Below are positions 9,915 to 19,185 of a stretch of DNA of 19,185 nucleotides, in pieces. This stretch comes from Smittium mucronatum. Taxonomy: Eukaryota > Kickxellomycota > Harpellomycetes > Harpellales > Legeriomycetaceae. Within the stretch, counting starts at the first letter, position 1, and each line of letters starts with the position of its first letter. Under the pieces are notes generated by a model. That model ran no database searches, had not been told where the DNA came from, and worked only from the letters and a program-made list of their open reading frames with translations. The stretch covers positions 9,736 through 28,920 of the forward strand of contig LSSL01000632.1 in assembly GCA_001953115.1 (NCBI GenBank), read 5' to 3'. The position numbers were made by a program, and so were the translations under genes.

Positions 9915-10984
9915 TTCTTTTAACTAATCATTTTGAAAATTTTATTTTAAAGTATTTTTTATGGATTTTTTTATTATAAGTTATGAAAAAATTAAAATAA
10001 AGGTAATTCCTTATTAATAAACTGAAAAAATAAGACTTTTTATTTGGACATTTAAATAATGAAATGTTTTGTATTTATTTCAAATTTGTTTTAGAATCTT
10101 ATATTCTTTAAATATTTCCAATTATAATTAAGAAATGGGTATTTCACGAAAAAATACATATAAAAAATGAAAATTTATCTTTTTAAATTCAAACTAAATA
10201 AAAAGAGTAGTTCATCGCTATATTTGTACATTTTTAATCTTATAATAAAAAAAGAGGTTTTACTATTTTTTTTCTAATATTGTGTAATTAAAACTCTCCC
10301 CCTTCCCAAAAAATAAATAAATGAATATGCTTAAATTTTTATTTTTCTCGTGTAAAATATTTATAAATTACATTAATTGTTCAAATTCGCTTTCTTTTAT
10401 CGTATTATTTATAAAGATGGTTCAAAATTTTAAAAATTTCAGTTTTTTTTGCTTGATTTTAGTTCTCCAAATTTAGATATATATATGAGTTGTTTTCAAA
10501 AATTAAAAAATAATGTTAAAAACTTAAAAAGTCTAAAATTACAGAGATATTATAGAATTTTTAATAATAAAATCATTAATTCTAAATAAATACCTTAAAA
10601 TACATATAACTACACCTAGGAATAAATAGTAATATAGTAATTACTCTTAATAAAAAATTGATTTCATGAATTTTTTTTAGAAATTCGCGATAAATTTTAT
10701 CAACTACTTGATAATTGAAAAATAAGCTAAATTTACTGATTATATCAATAAAAAAATGCCATTTTGAGAAGAATAGAATTTTTTTAATAAAAATTTATTA
10801 GAACGTCATTAATTCACGCCTTTAAGCATTTACTTGTATTTATGCTTTATTGTTCAATTAAATGATATATATCCAAGCTTTTCATAAACATCTGATATTT
10901 TCATCAGATTTATTTCGTGTTAAATTATAAATTTTAATAAAAATCTAAAAAACCCCAAATTTTGAAAATAAAAATTATTTTAAC

Positions 10985-11002
10985 ATTATATTATATTATA
11001 TT
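10985..11002. repeat. (ATTAT)3.6 microsatellite
   Basis: An 18-base run of the pentamer ATTAT, three full copies and a part. A simple tandem repeat without visible function. Confidence 0.7.
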
Positions 11003-12237
11003 GAATAAAAAAATTTGACGATGAAAATTTTGTTAGTAATATTTATATAGTTTTAAATAAGCTCAAATAACCTTTTTTTAAACGTGTAGCTCTATCTTCT
11101 TTAAAAAATAAATTATATCTTGATGATTGCTCTGAAATTATAGCTAAAATAATCATTCAAACTTTTTCATGAAAAATTTTTTAATCGAAATTCAAAAAAT
11201 TTACGACTTCAATTTTTTTTTTTAGATTTAATATTACTATATATAAATTCATTTTAACGAAAACAATACACTTTTTGGCTTTAACTAAATTTCATCAACA
11301 ATTTTTAACTTTTTAGTGATTTTTTTAATGATAAATATATATATGCTGAAATTACCTGATTAATTCATCCTAATAATAAAATTATCGTTTATTTTAGTAA
11401 GAAAATAGAATCTATATTTTAAATTCGAATTATCATTTCACTTATAAAATACTGAAATTAATTATAGAAAATATTTTTTATATATAGATCAGTATCCTTC
11501 ATTTATAAATTCAAAAACATATATAGTATATAAATAATAAAACCTTTAAGATATGCTGTTAACATTATATTAGGTCAAAAAAACGTTTTGTTTTTTCATA
11601 GTATTGAGAAATATGCTCTAATTACATTACATTTTAACGATTTAGCAAAAAAATAATTTTTAATAGTATTTATTATATTCAACCAGCTCATTTGGTAATT
11701 ATATAGACTAAATCTACATAAAAAAGATTTATTTTAAATAAACAGGATTCCAATTTTAATTTTTTCATTTAAAAGCCAATAATAATCTTTACTGGTTATT
11801 CTGAAAAAATAAAAAACATTAATTGATTAAAACAGTTTTAATTTAAAATAATTTTCCAGCCTTTTTATAATTTAAATATGGGAAAAAAAATATTCAAAAA
11901 ATTTTTAAATTAGAAAAAAATAAGTTTTTTATTGTTATTTTACTAGGTTCAATAAACGAACTGATTTCAATTTCATAATTATTTATCTTTATAAATTTAA
12001 ATAAAAAATTCGTAATTTAATTTATTGTTTTTTGTTCTACAGTTATGTTTATGTATTGTCAGAGTTGCTGAAAATTAATAAAAAATAATTTTGAATTTTT
12101 CAAGATTAAGAAATCAAATTCTATTGCTAATAATTCTAAATGTTTTTTTATTAATATCCACTAAAGTTATATGTTACTCCAATAAAGATATTTAAAATTT
12201 AGCGGTTTTCTCATCTAAATATAAATTTGATTGATTA

Positions 12238-12535
12238 CAGGGTTTTTCATTCCAATAGACCTTTTTTTCTGGACCTGTGGGGTCATTCTTATAACCAATA
12301 ATTCACTTTAACTTATAGGCATTAATATATGTCATTATTGGTTAAAATCCTATTGTTATTAGGTATTATAAGATTTTTCTTTTTGATTGGTATAAATAAT
12401 TATTAAGTCCAATTGTAACGCTTTTTTTATTCTAATCAAAAAAATAACCCATCAAATCTAAAAAAAGTGTCTATTGGAATGAAAAAAAGGGTCTATTCAA
12501 ATGAAAAAAAGGTTCTATTGGAATGAAAAACCCTG
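12238..12535. mobile_element. 298-bp MITE with ~24-bp terminal inverted repeats, Tc1/mariner-pogo type
   Basis: The left end (12238-12261, starting CAGGGTTTTTCATTCC) and the right end (12511-12535) are reverse complements over about 24 bp with a single one-base difference. TA stands directly outside both ends (12236-12237 and 12536-12537), as expected for TA target-site duplication in the Tc1/mariner/pogo superfamily, several members of which have ends starting with CAG. The reverse-complement match continues through ATTA/TAAT, so the TA pair could also be part of the repeat. There is no open frame inside, so movement would need a transposase encoded elsewhere. Internally, AACCAATAAT (12293-12302) pairs with ATTATTGGTT (12334-12343). 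The near-perfect match of the ends suggests it is younger than the relics around it. Confidence 0.82.
12469..12535. repeat. Three tandem ~22-bp copies of the MITE end
   Basis: The right terminal repeat of the MITE is present three times in tandem, at 12469-12490, 12491-12512 and 12513-12535, each built on CTATTgGAATGAAAAA. The middle copy has TCAA in place of TGGA. The left end has one copy only. This makes the element asymmetric and may give extra transposase binding sites, as tandem sub-terminal repeats do in other elements; that role is inferred. Confidence 0.8.
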
Positions 12536-12539
12536 TAAT

Positions 12540-13020
12540 GAGGGGTGTTTTAAATTTTTATATCATTTACTTAGTTTTAATGATAAATATTATTTCTTTC
12601 TCTTCGAACTATTTAAGAGGTTGTGTTTCATAAATAAAATAAAAAATTTGTGCTTTAATTTGTTTTAATTTCTCAAAAATATCTTCTTGGAGTTACAACA
12701 AAAATTAAGATAAATTTTAATTTTAATGAAGATATTTTTAAGAAAATATTTATCAATAAATTTTGATTTTTCCATCTATAGAAACATTTGTATTTATTAA
12801 TTGTACTAATCTTTAACATTAAATAAATCTCAGTCAATTCAAATTGAATTTAATACAGATTAGTTAACAAAAAACTATTCAATCTGACTTTTCTAAAAAA
12901 AAATCAAATTTTCTAAATTATTTATTTCAAAAATACCCTTAAAATGATATAGATATATTTTATTTCTCAAAAATTTATTGCAGGGTAACAAAATTAAAAA
13001 CTGTAGAGAAAATATTTAAA
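12540..13020. other. AT-rich spacer
   Basis: Between the MITE and the next island lies AT-rich DNA with no open frame of note, no RNA gene and no clear repeat. Confidence 0.6.
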
Positions 13021-13024
13021 TTAA

Positions 13025-13440
13025 AATAGGCTTCTCTGTTGGTCTACCTACTGCGTACCTACGGGGAAAAGGCGCAATCTAACAACCGAAACCCTCCCCT
13101 CTGTAATTTTTTCAAGTGGTTTTATGTCTGAGTTTACAATCAGTCAAGAATTAAGCCCCTATCCAACGTGGGTTTGATCTGCATGGCTTTTCTAATTATA
13201 ATTTTTAGACGATGATATTCGTCTGATTGTAAAACGCTGAACTTTTGCACTATAATATTTCTCAGTTATGCTAAAGAACTGGCTCCTCTTGTTTCCAGTG
13301 ATTCTCTTCTGTAATCGCTGTTCTAAGAATCGCTTTGAACTGTCTCCACTATTCCCAACCAAGAATAATACAACTCTGCGTGGAATTTTAGTTTGGTTTA
13401 TTTTGAAAAGCACACATTAAGCTCCTAAAACACGGCAAAG
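13025..13440. pseudogene. Higher-complexity island, probable decayed coding fragment, unassigned
   Basis: Base composition rises sharply above the flanks, and protein-like short frames occur on both strands. On the + strand a frame is open from 13025 to a TGA at 13175-13177 (about 50 codons, no useful ATG start). On the - strand 13413-13192 is open for 73 codons, rich in Arg, Lys and Ser, but with no ATG at its start; only a GTG. I recognise no domain in either. The likeliest reading is a worn piece of a gene or mobile element. A functional exon cannot be excluded, nor can a structured RNA; I found no tRNA or 5S-like fold. Confidence 0.3.
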
Positions 13441-13483
13441 TATTTCACTATTAGCAGAAACTGAAATATATATAATAAATTTA

Positions 13484-13576
13484 ATATTGATAGTTATTTT
13501 CTTATTTAAACTTCAGTCTTTTTTTTTAAATATATTTTTATCCTTAAATGATTTTTTGCCCAATAACTATCAATAT
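13484..13576. repeat. 15-bp perfect inverted repeat pair, 63 bp apart
   Basis: ATATTGATAGTTATT (13484-13498) and AATAACTATCAATAT (13562-13576) are exact reverse complements. Similar but imperfect AT-rich sequence lies outside both arms. This may be a very small MITE-like or foldback remnant, or a long stem-loop. No flanking target-site duplication is evident, so I call it only a repeat. Confidence 0.6.
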
Positions 13577-13896
13577 ATATAATATTCTTTAATTTTAATA
13601 TTTATATAGAAGCATTTGATTGATTAAAAATTTTTTATGTTTAATGAAAATCTGGGGCAACTGGACAGAAATGAAAAGTATTTCATTAGAAAAAAAAGGA
13701 ATGTATGAACTCAAAAAATCTTATTATAAATAATTAAATTTATGGAAAGATAATATTAATTTTTAGTTAAGGCTAAAATTTCGCTAATAAAATCATAAAA
13801 GCGATCATTTTTAACAGAAATTTAATTTTTTATTCTTTGCTAATTTTGCATACCAATATCTAAGTCGCTTCTATTTATCATATCAGATTTTTTTTG

Positions 13897-13931
13897 AATA
13901 ACAGTGTTAAGATGATGATAACTGTGTTATT
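13897..13931. repeat. Imperfect 35-bp palindrome
   Basis: AATAACAGTGTTA (13897-13909) faces TAACTGTGTTATT (13919-13931); 11 of 13 positions pair around a nine-base loop. It is one of several small foldbacks in this stretch. No function is evident. Confidence 0.5.
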
Positions 13932-14430
13932 TTCTAATATATTTATAATATAAAATCAAAATTACTGCATTAATCAAAGTTTTAAATAATTTTTATAAAT
14001 TGAAAAACAGCACAAAATTTACATATCAGGAAAAAAGAACATGGAATAAAATAAGCACATGACACAAATTAAGCACATAAAACATTGATTATTTTATTGT
14101 GATTATCTGTTAATTCAATTTATTTTATATTTATTATACCATTTTTTATAAATAATATATATATTAATTACTTGTTTTTTTACATATTAACAAACTAAAT
14201 TCTGCATCGGGATTATTTTTTAGTCATCGTGATTCCAAAAACTACAGAATAAAAAATAATGTATTTATTGAAATGTTTTTTCTAATTTTTTATATCATGT
14301 TTAAGCGAGCTTTGGGTTTATATCTTAATCTGATATGGTCGTAAAATTCGCCTTTTTTTTTCAGTACCTAATGTTTTAAAAATTGCTAATTTTCCTTTTT
14401 TCAATTTATTTTTTTATATTATAATATACT

Positions 14431-14463
14431 TTTTTTTATTTTTTAAATTAAAAAATAAAAAAA
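14431..14463. repeat. 14-bp A/T inverted repeat with (TAAAAAAA)n tail
   Basis: TTTTTTTATTTTTT (14431-14444) pairs exactly with AAAAAATAAAAAAA (14450-14463) across a five-base loop. The right arm continues as an eight-base period tract, with T at 14456, 14464 and 14472. It is probably slippage-generated. Confidence 0.65.
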
Positions 14464-14869
14464 TAAAAAAATAAAAATTTTATAATATCTAAACATGATT
14501 TTTTTTTAAATGAAATTTTTTTGTATCATACTATGGTCTTTTTCTCGACCATTTTACGATTTTTTCTATATTATCTGGTACACAATTCAATGTTTCAAAC
14601 AATTATTGGTTTTTAATCGAAGTTTTTTTGTAAATAAAATGTTAATAAGAAGCTCGAAAATTCAATCGATCTTTTTCCTAAGTCAATTTTTTCAATTTTT
14701 TTTATCTTTTAATATTTTGAGGAAAATTTCCACTTTTTACTTTATTTTTTAGTATAATAATGTCGTAAGCGAATTCCTTATACGAATTAGAATGGAATAA
14801 ATCATCAATTCTAATTTTTTATTTGTAGCTAAAGGTTAGTAAAAGCTAAGTGAATAATCATTGATGCTT

Positions 14870-15580
14870 AAATCGCCCCATTACAGCAAATATTTGAGTG
14901 CAGGAATTTTTCCCCAACTCCTCCCATCCACATTCCACCGGTTTCTCCCTGTACTTACAATACTAAGCTTTTGTAAAGCCGCGAATTATCAATAACTTAA
15001 GAGAAACTTACCGGGGTTTTGGGACTGTAATCTAACAAAATTTTGAGTAAAGAAGACTCAGGATATTTCATAGCTAGTTCTCAGTCAATTTGGGCGATTA
15101 TTCATAGTCATTAACTAGAGCAGTGAATTCAAAAGAGACCGATAAAAAAGTATAAATTTCTCCATCTTCTGCCACCTCTCTTCAAGAAAAAAACTCAGGG
15201 GCAAAAAATTAAGGATATAAAACTGAATCGACTAATCGTGGTTGAAAACAGCCATCCCCGTAGCATTATACGTGTAATACCTACTATAAAGAATGATATA
15301 AAGATTTAACTGCTGAAATTTATCTTAACTTGCAATTATTCCAGCCCACGGTGATTAGTATAGGCTATCACTAAAATAACTTTAATCAGATACTGTTAAA
15401 ACTCAACCATAAATATAAAAATAATTATATCCAGAAATACGATAAAAACTATATAACCTAAACATCTACATTAAAAGTACTAAAATCAGTCAACCGTGTT
15501 AAGACTTTCGAAGCACAAAAAGGATGTAACTAAACCTAGAGAAAAAATGCGCGTTCTACCGCTTTCATAATAAAAACTTT
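14870..15580 (+). pseudogene. Second higher-complexity island, probable decayed coding relic, unassigned
   Basis: About 700 bases stand out from the AT-rich flanks by a more even base mix. Short open pieces follow each other on the + strand in changing frames: a Pro-rich piece at about 14896-14982 (SPTPPIHIPPVSP), one at 15034-15108, one of 60 codons at 15127-15306 (contains VVENSHPRSIIRVIP), and one at 15303-15359. None has a credible ATG start, and frames change repeatedly, as expected for a decayed gene. A Pro-rich stretch followed by a basic one recalls the ORF1/gag part of a retroelement, but I recognise no motif that proves it. A spliced gene cannot be ruled out without transcripts. Confidence 0.3.
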
Positions 15581-15599
15581 CAAAAAAATCTCATTTCAG

Positions 15600-18500
15600 T
15601 AAAATAATAGTTTGATCAGTTGAAAATTATGTAATGATTCAAATGATATTATTTTTGTGAAAATAGAAATGAATTTCTAATTTTTATTCATATTTTGCAT
15701 CGTTCCTTTCTTTAACTAAATTATCTTTTTTAGTATTAAATTTTATTTTTAGTTTTGTTTTTTTTGTTAAATGATAAGTTAAAGTGGATTTATTTTTAAT
15801 TAGGAGGTGAGATATTTCTGTGTTGTAAAAAAAATCAAAATTACTAATATATGAATCTGTATTTCTTATTTCAATCAATTTGAAAATAAAATTGATTAAT
15901 ACCATTAACAATATATTTTTATAAGATTATTATGGGTTTTTTATAATTAAATTAATAATGGGTTTAATTTAAATCCGATTATTTTCACCAAATAGCGAAA
16001 TAAATCGCCATAAATCACACAAAAATTTTAATTAAAAATTTATATTGCAAAACTAAAATCTTTTTTGGGGTTTATTAAAAAAAAGCATTAATTATTCATC
16101 TTATTTTTAGATATTTGGTAATAAAAAAATTATTGGTAAATATGGCTTTATAAAATCTAAATATTTATTAGATTTCGAAATACCATAAAATATTTAGGGA
16201 ATGTATAAATATTTTTCATATTTGCTGTCATAAACATACTATTTGTTAAAATCAATATTTATTATTCACAATATTTCAAAAATTAGTTAAAAAATATATG
16301 CTATATCTTTGTGATACAAGTATTTCATCCATTGAGAATCTTATGATTTATAATTTGGGACTCTTAATTTCTGTGATTTTGAAAAAAAAAACCCCCATTA
16401 TTTCGATAATTAGCTTTAATTTATTTTGCATAATATCAGGTATTAAAAAAAAAATCTGTAAATATTATATTAAGAAAAAATAAATTATTACAGGGTGTGT
16501 GTTTAAAATCGTATGCATCAATTATAGCTTTTTATTGTTTCTAATATTAATTAAAATCGAAAATTTTTTATAAGAAAATTAATTGTCTGTGTTTAGTTTA
16601 GTAAAATAGATGATATCTTATTATTCATTTACATAGATACGAAAATTCGTGTTTTATTTCTTAAATTTTAAACTAACTTGAAATTTATTTAAATCTAGAA
16701 AATATTTTCCATGAAAATTTTTTAATTTATACTTTAAAATTTTATCGACTTTTTCTACAAAAAAAATATCTGGAAAAAAATTAGATTTCACTAGATATTA
16801 AATTGTATTTATTCGTAAAAATCATTTATATATTTTGTTAAAATTTTAGTATTTATATTACGAGCTCAAATTAAAATGTTAAAATAAAAAAATTAAAGCT
16901 CATCAAGATAATGAAATTATAAATCCATAGAATTATAAAAATCAATCTCCAAAATTAATTCACAAAAAATGACCATCTTTGAAGGATTAAAAAAAAAAAA
17001 TTATAAAAAATATTTTGCTTTTACATATTAGATATTTTTTCTCAAAATAATTAAACTTTTATATATCTAATTTATGGATTTATTTAGGTAGGGTATAGAA
17101 ATCGTTTGATATGTATGTTATTTAAAAAAATAGTGCTGATAATCAGGAAAAAAAAATATTCAAAAAATTTTAAAAATCAAGTAAATTAATATTTTTTTTT
17201 ATAAAAAAGTGTTAACAAGAAAAAATTTTTTAAAGATTATATTATACCTCAAATTTAAGAAAGTATATATTTAAGAAAATTTTTTGGAGAAGTGAATTAA
17301 TTATATTAAATCCAAGCGAGTGATAAAAAAAAATTGGTCCACTTAAGCGAAAAATAGGATTTTATGATAAAAATTAAAAAATATTGATTTTCTGTAGAAG
17401 TAAAGCAGCAATTTTTATAGGAGAGATTTGGATGAGCAATGTGGAGGCAGATATTAAATTTTTTTTTCAGAAAAGATTTCACAAAAGATTTTCTAAACTA
17501 TGAAAAAAAAATTGAGTCTTTTTAAAAGTGAATTTTCTGATAAATAGAATGAAATATTTGATTTTTTTAAAATATGATAGAAGAAAGAGGGCGGTTTTTA
17601 GGATATAATGATTGTTCGTAGAAAATAGTAGTTAAATGGGGAAAAGGTGTGAAAAATGAAAAAATAACGTTTTATAAAAAATTACAGATATTGTGGAGTT
17701 TGCTCTAGTTTTTAAATTTGTAACTTTAAAGTTTTTAATATTTAGGTTTAGAAAGTATAAAGAAGTTTAAATTTAAACAAAATTTGATTTTTTTTTGGAA
17801 AATTTCGATATTTATAGGTATTAATTGTGGGGTAAGATTAAAATCAATTCTTAAGTTATCTAAAGGTGAATAAAACATGACATTAAATTTTATCATCTTA
17901 CACAATTTTTTTTTAAAAAATTAATATTCTTTTGAAATTAAAATTTAAACTAGATCGGTTTTTTTATTTTAGTAACAGAAAATAAATGATTTTTATTGTT
18001 AATAAAGATTTATTTCATATTATTTACTAATTTTTAAAAGTAGAATATTTGGGGGGTTTAAGCTTAACATAACGAAAAATATTTCAACTAACTAAATTTT
18101 TTTAAAAAAAAACCAACTCCTCTATTTATTAAAAATATTTTAATCTGTTTTATAGAAGAAAAAAATCAATTTCCGGTGCATATCTGTGTAAATGTAAGTA
18201 TTAAAGACTATTTAAATAGAAAAAAAATATTTTGAAAATTTTTTGGATAATTCTTGAGATACTAGTATAAATCATTGAGTTATTAAGTTCTGATAAATCT
18301 AAGCTTTTTAGTATCAAATAAAAAAATACACTTGATAAGTATATCGAAAAAAATTCAACCATAATAGATTTTATCCAAAATTCAATTCAGAAATGAACTT
18401 TTATATGTTATTTTCTTCTCCATTGTTAATATTTTTGGAATATATATTTCATAATTTCGGTTTTTTCATTTTATAAAAAAAAATTTAAAAAAATTTGACA

Positions 18501-19185
18501 TTTAATTAAGGTTATATATTTTATTTTTTTGATAGCTTGATTTTTGAATACACAAAAAAAATAAGCAATTGTCAAATTACTTGAGTAAAAAGTTTAAATA
18601 TTATTATTTTATTTCTATTGGATATTTTATAACTTTCTTCACACCTAACTCCAAGAAATTAAAGTAATTAAATACGGTATATAATCTTTCAATTAAATTT
18701 TATTGAAAAATACTATCAATTTTACTATGATATTGTCATATGTATAATTATCAGCAGGTTGCTAACTTTTAATAAAATAAGCGAATACTTTTTTTTATAT
18801 ATTTTTTAAATTATTAGTAGTTTTAAGAAATAAAATAATATTTCTTCAATGAAAAATTATTTCCAAAGGATAAATAAAGTTTTTTTTCCAGCAATTAAAA
18901 CTTATTTTTAATTCAAAATAAAATTGTAGTTAAAAAAATATAAAAAGAAAATTATTTAATTACTAGGCATGTAAAATTATTTTTATTTGTCAAATTTATG
19001 TCGAAATTTTGAAATATTAACAAAATGAATTTAATTTAAAATCCAAAATATCAAAATATGTCTAAAAATTATAAATAAAATTTAAAAAACCAATGACTTC
19101 TTTACCAAATTTTTTTATTAAACGTAAGATTTCCAATATGTAATGGTATTCATAATATATATTTATTTAATTAAAAAAGAAAGGT
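15600..19185. other. AT-rich stretch to the window end, no supported gene
   Basis: No gene is supported over 3.5 kb. Frames at 15684-15911 (- strand, no ATG at its start) and 16298-16483 (+, 61 codons) consist mainly of Ile, Lys, Leu and Asn and fit chance. A purine-rich patch at about 17400-17680 has an ATG frame of only 23 codons (17432-17503). The string TACAGGGTGTGTG at 16491-16503 resembles the end of a mariner-type element but has no partner. Poly(A) and poly(T) runs are frequent. Confidence 0.55.

Larger units (their letters stand above)
7480..12237. other. Long AT-rich gene desert
   Basis: More than 4.7 kb without a supportable gene. Stops are dense in all frames, and the only frame of note (8088-8276) lacks an ATG start and is Phe/Tyr/Ile-rich as expected from T-rich DNA. 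It holds simple repeats and one hairpin listed separately. A slightly more complex patch around 8280-8480 shows no recognisable coding motif. I see no RNA gene. Confidence 0.6.
13440..14870. other. AT-rich stretch with several hairpins
   Basis: No gene is supported. An 80-codon ATG frame at 14510-14752 is so rich in Phe, Ile and Leu that it is explained by the T-rich strand. Three inverted repeats in this stretch are listed separately. A 9-bp direct repeat TAAGCACAT occurs at 14052-14060 and 14070-14078. Confidence 0.55.

Noticed and set aside
14510..14752. 80-codon ATG frame, Phe/Ile-rich, looks like a membrane protein
   Set aside because: Phe, Leu and Ile dominate because the strand is T-rich (runs of TTT); no charged topology pattern or family motif is seen.
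15684..15911. 75-codon frame on the - strand
   Set aside because: It starts at a non-ATG codon and is made mainly of Lys, Ile, Asn and Leu, as chance AT-rich frames are.
16298..16483. 61-codon ATG frame with hydrophobic segments
   Set aside because: Low-complexity composition, ends in a Lys run encoded by poly(A), and no family match; fits chance.
14947..16497. CCCTGTA at 14947-14953 and TACAGGG at 16491-16497 as ends of one transposon
   Set aside because: The two strings face outward, the wrong orientation for the ends of an element enclosing the DNA between them, and the sequence beyond the first seven bases does not match.

Overview
The window looks like one short gene in a large, very AT-rich, gene-poor stretch of a eukaryotic nuclear genome. 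The only intact gene is an intronless, secreted trypsin-fold (S1) serine protease at 6306-7394 on the + strand. Its coding sequence is clearly richer in G+C than the DNA around it, which is dominated by homopolymer A and T runs. There are no bacterial operons, ribosome binding sites, tRNA or rRNA genes, or CRISPR arrays. An AATAAA signal follows the stop codon. An intronless S1 protease with a Ser/Thr-rich tail and a C-terminal hydrophobic segment, in such AT-rich DNA, fits an early-diverging fungus, perhaps an insect-gut Harpellales or a relative. That placement is inference from style, not proof.

Layout. 1 to about 1690: a heavily decayed + strand relic that I read as the reverse transcriptase part of a non-LTR (LINE-type) retrotransposon. 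It is cut by the left edge of the window, and its motif-like pieces come in the expected order and spacing but are split by stops and frameshifts. About 1700-6300: non-coding AT-rich DNA with poly(A)/poly(T) hairpins, a small G-rich island (4859-4993) and an unconvincing 75-codon frame. 6306-7480: the protease gene and its 3' end. 7480-12237: AT-rich desert with microsatellites and a hairpin. 12238-12535: a 298-bp non-autonomous DNA transposon (MITE) with terminal inverted repeats of about 24 bp next to TA. 13025-13440 and about 14870-15580: two islands of higher complexity and G+C that look like worn coding relics which I cannot assign. 15600-19185: AT-rich DNA with no supported gene.

The genes do not form a pathway. 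The biological point of interest is the protease. The motifs give a complete His-Asp-Ser triad, a zymogen activation site after Lys44, and an unusual predicted S1 pocket: Ser at the chymotrypsin-189 position, Asp at 226, Ser instead of Gly at 216, and an inserted loop beside it. It also has a glycosylatable stalk and a possible GPI-anchor signal. This suggests a cell-surface or wall-tethered protease with non-standard specificity. The rest of the window records mobile-element insertion and decay. I found no convincing multi-gene novel system.
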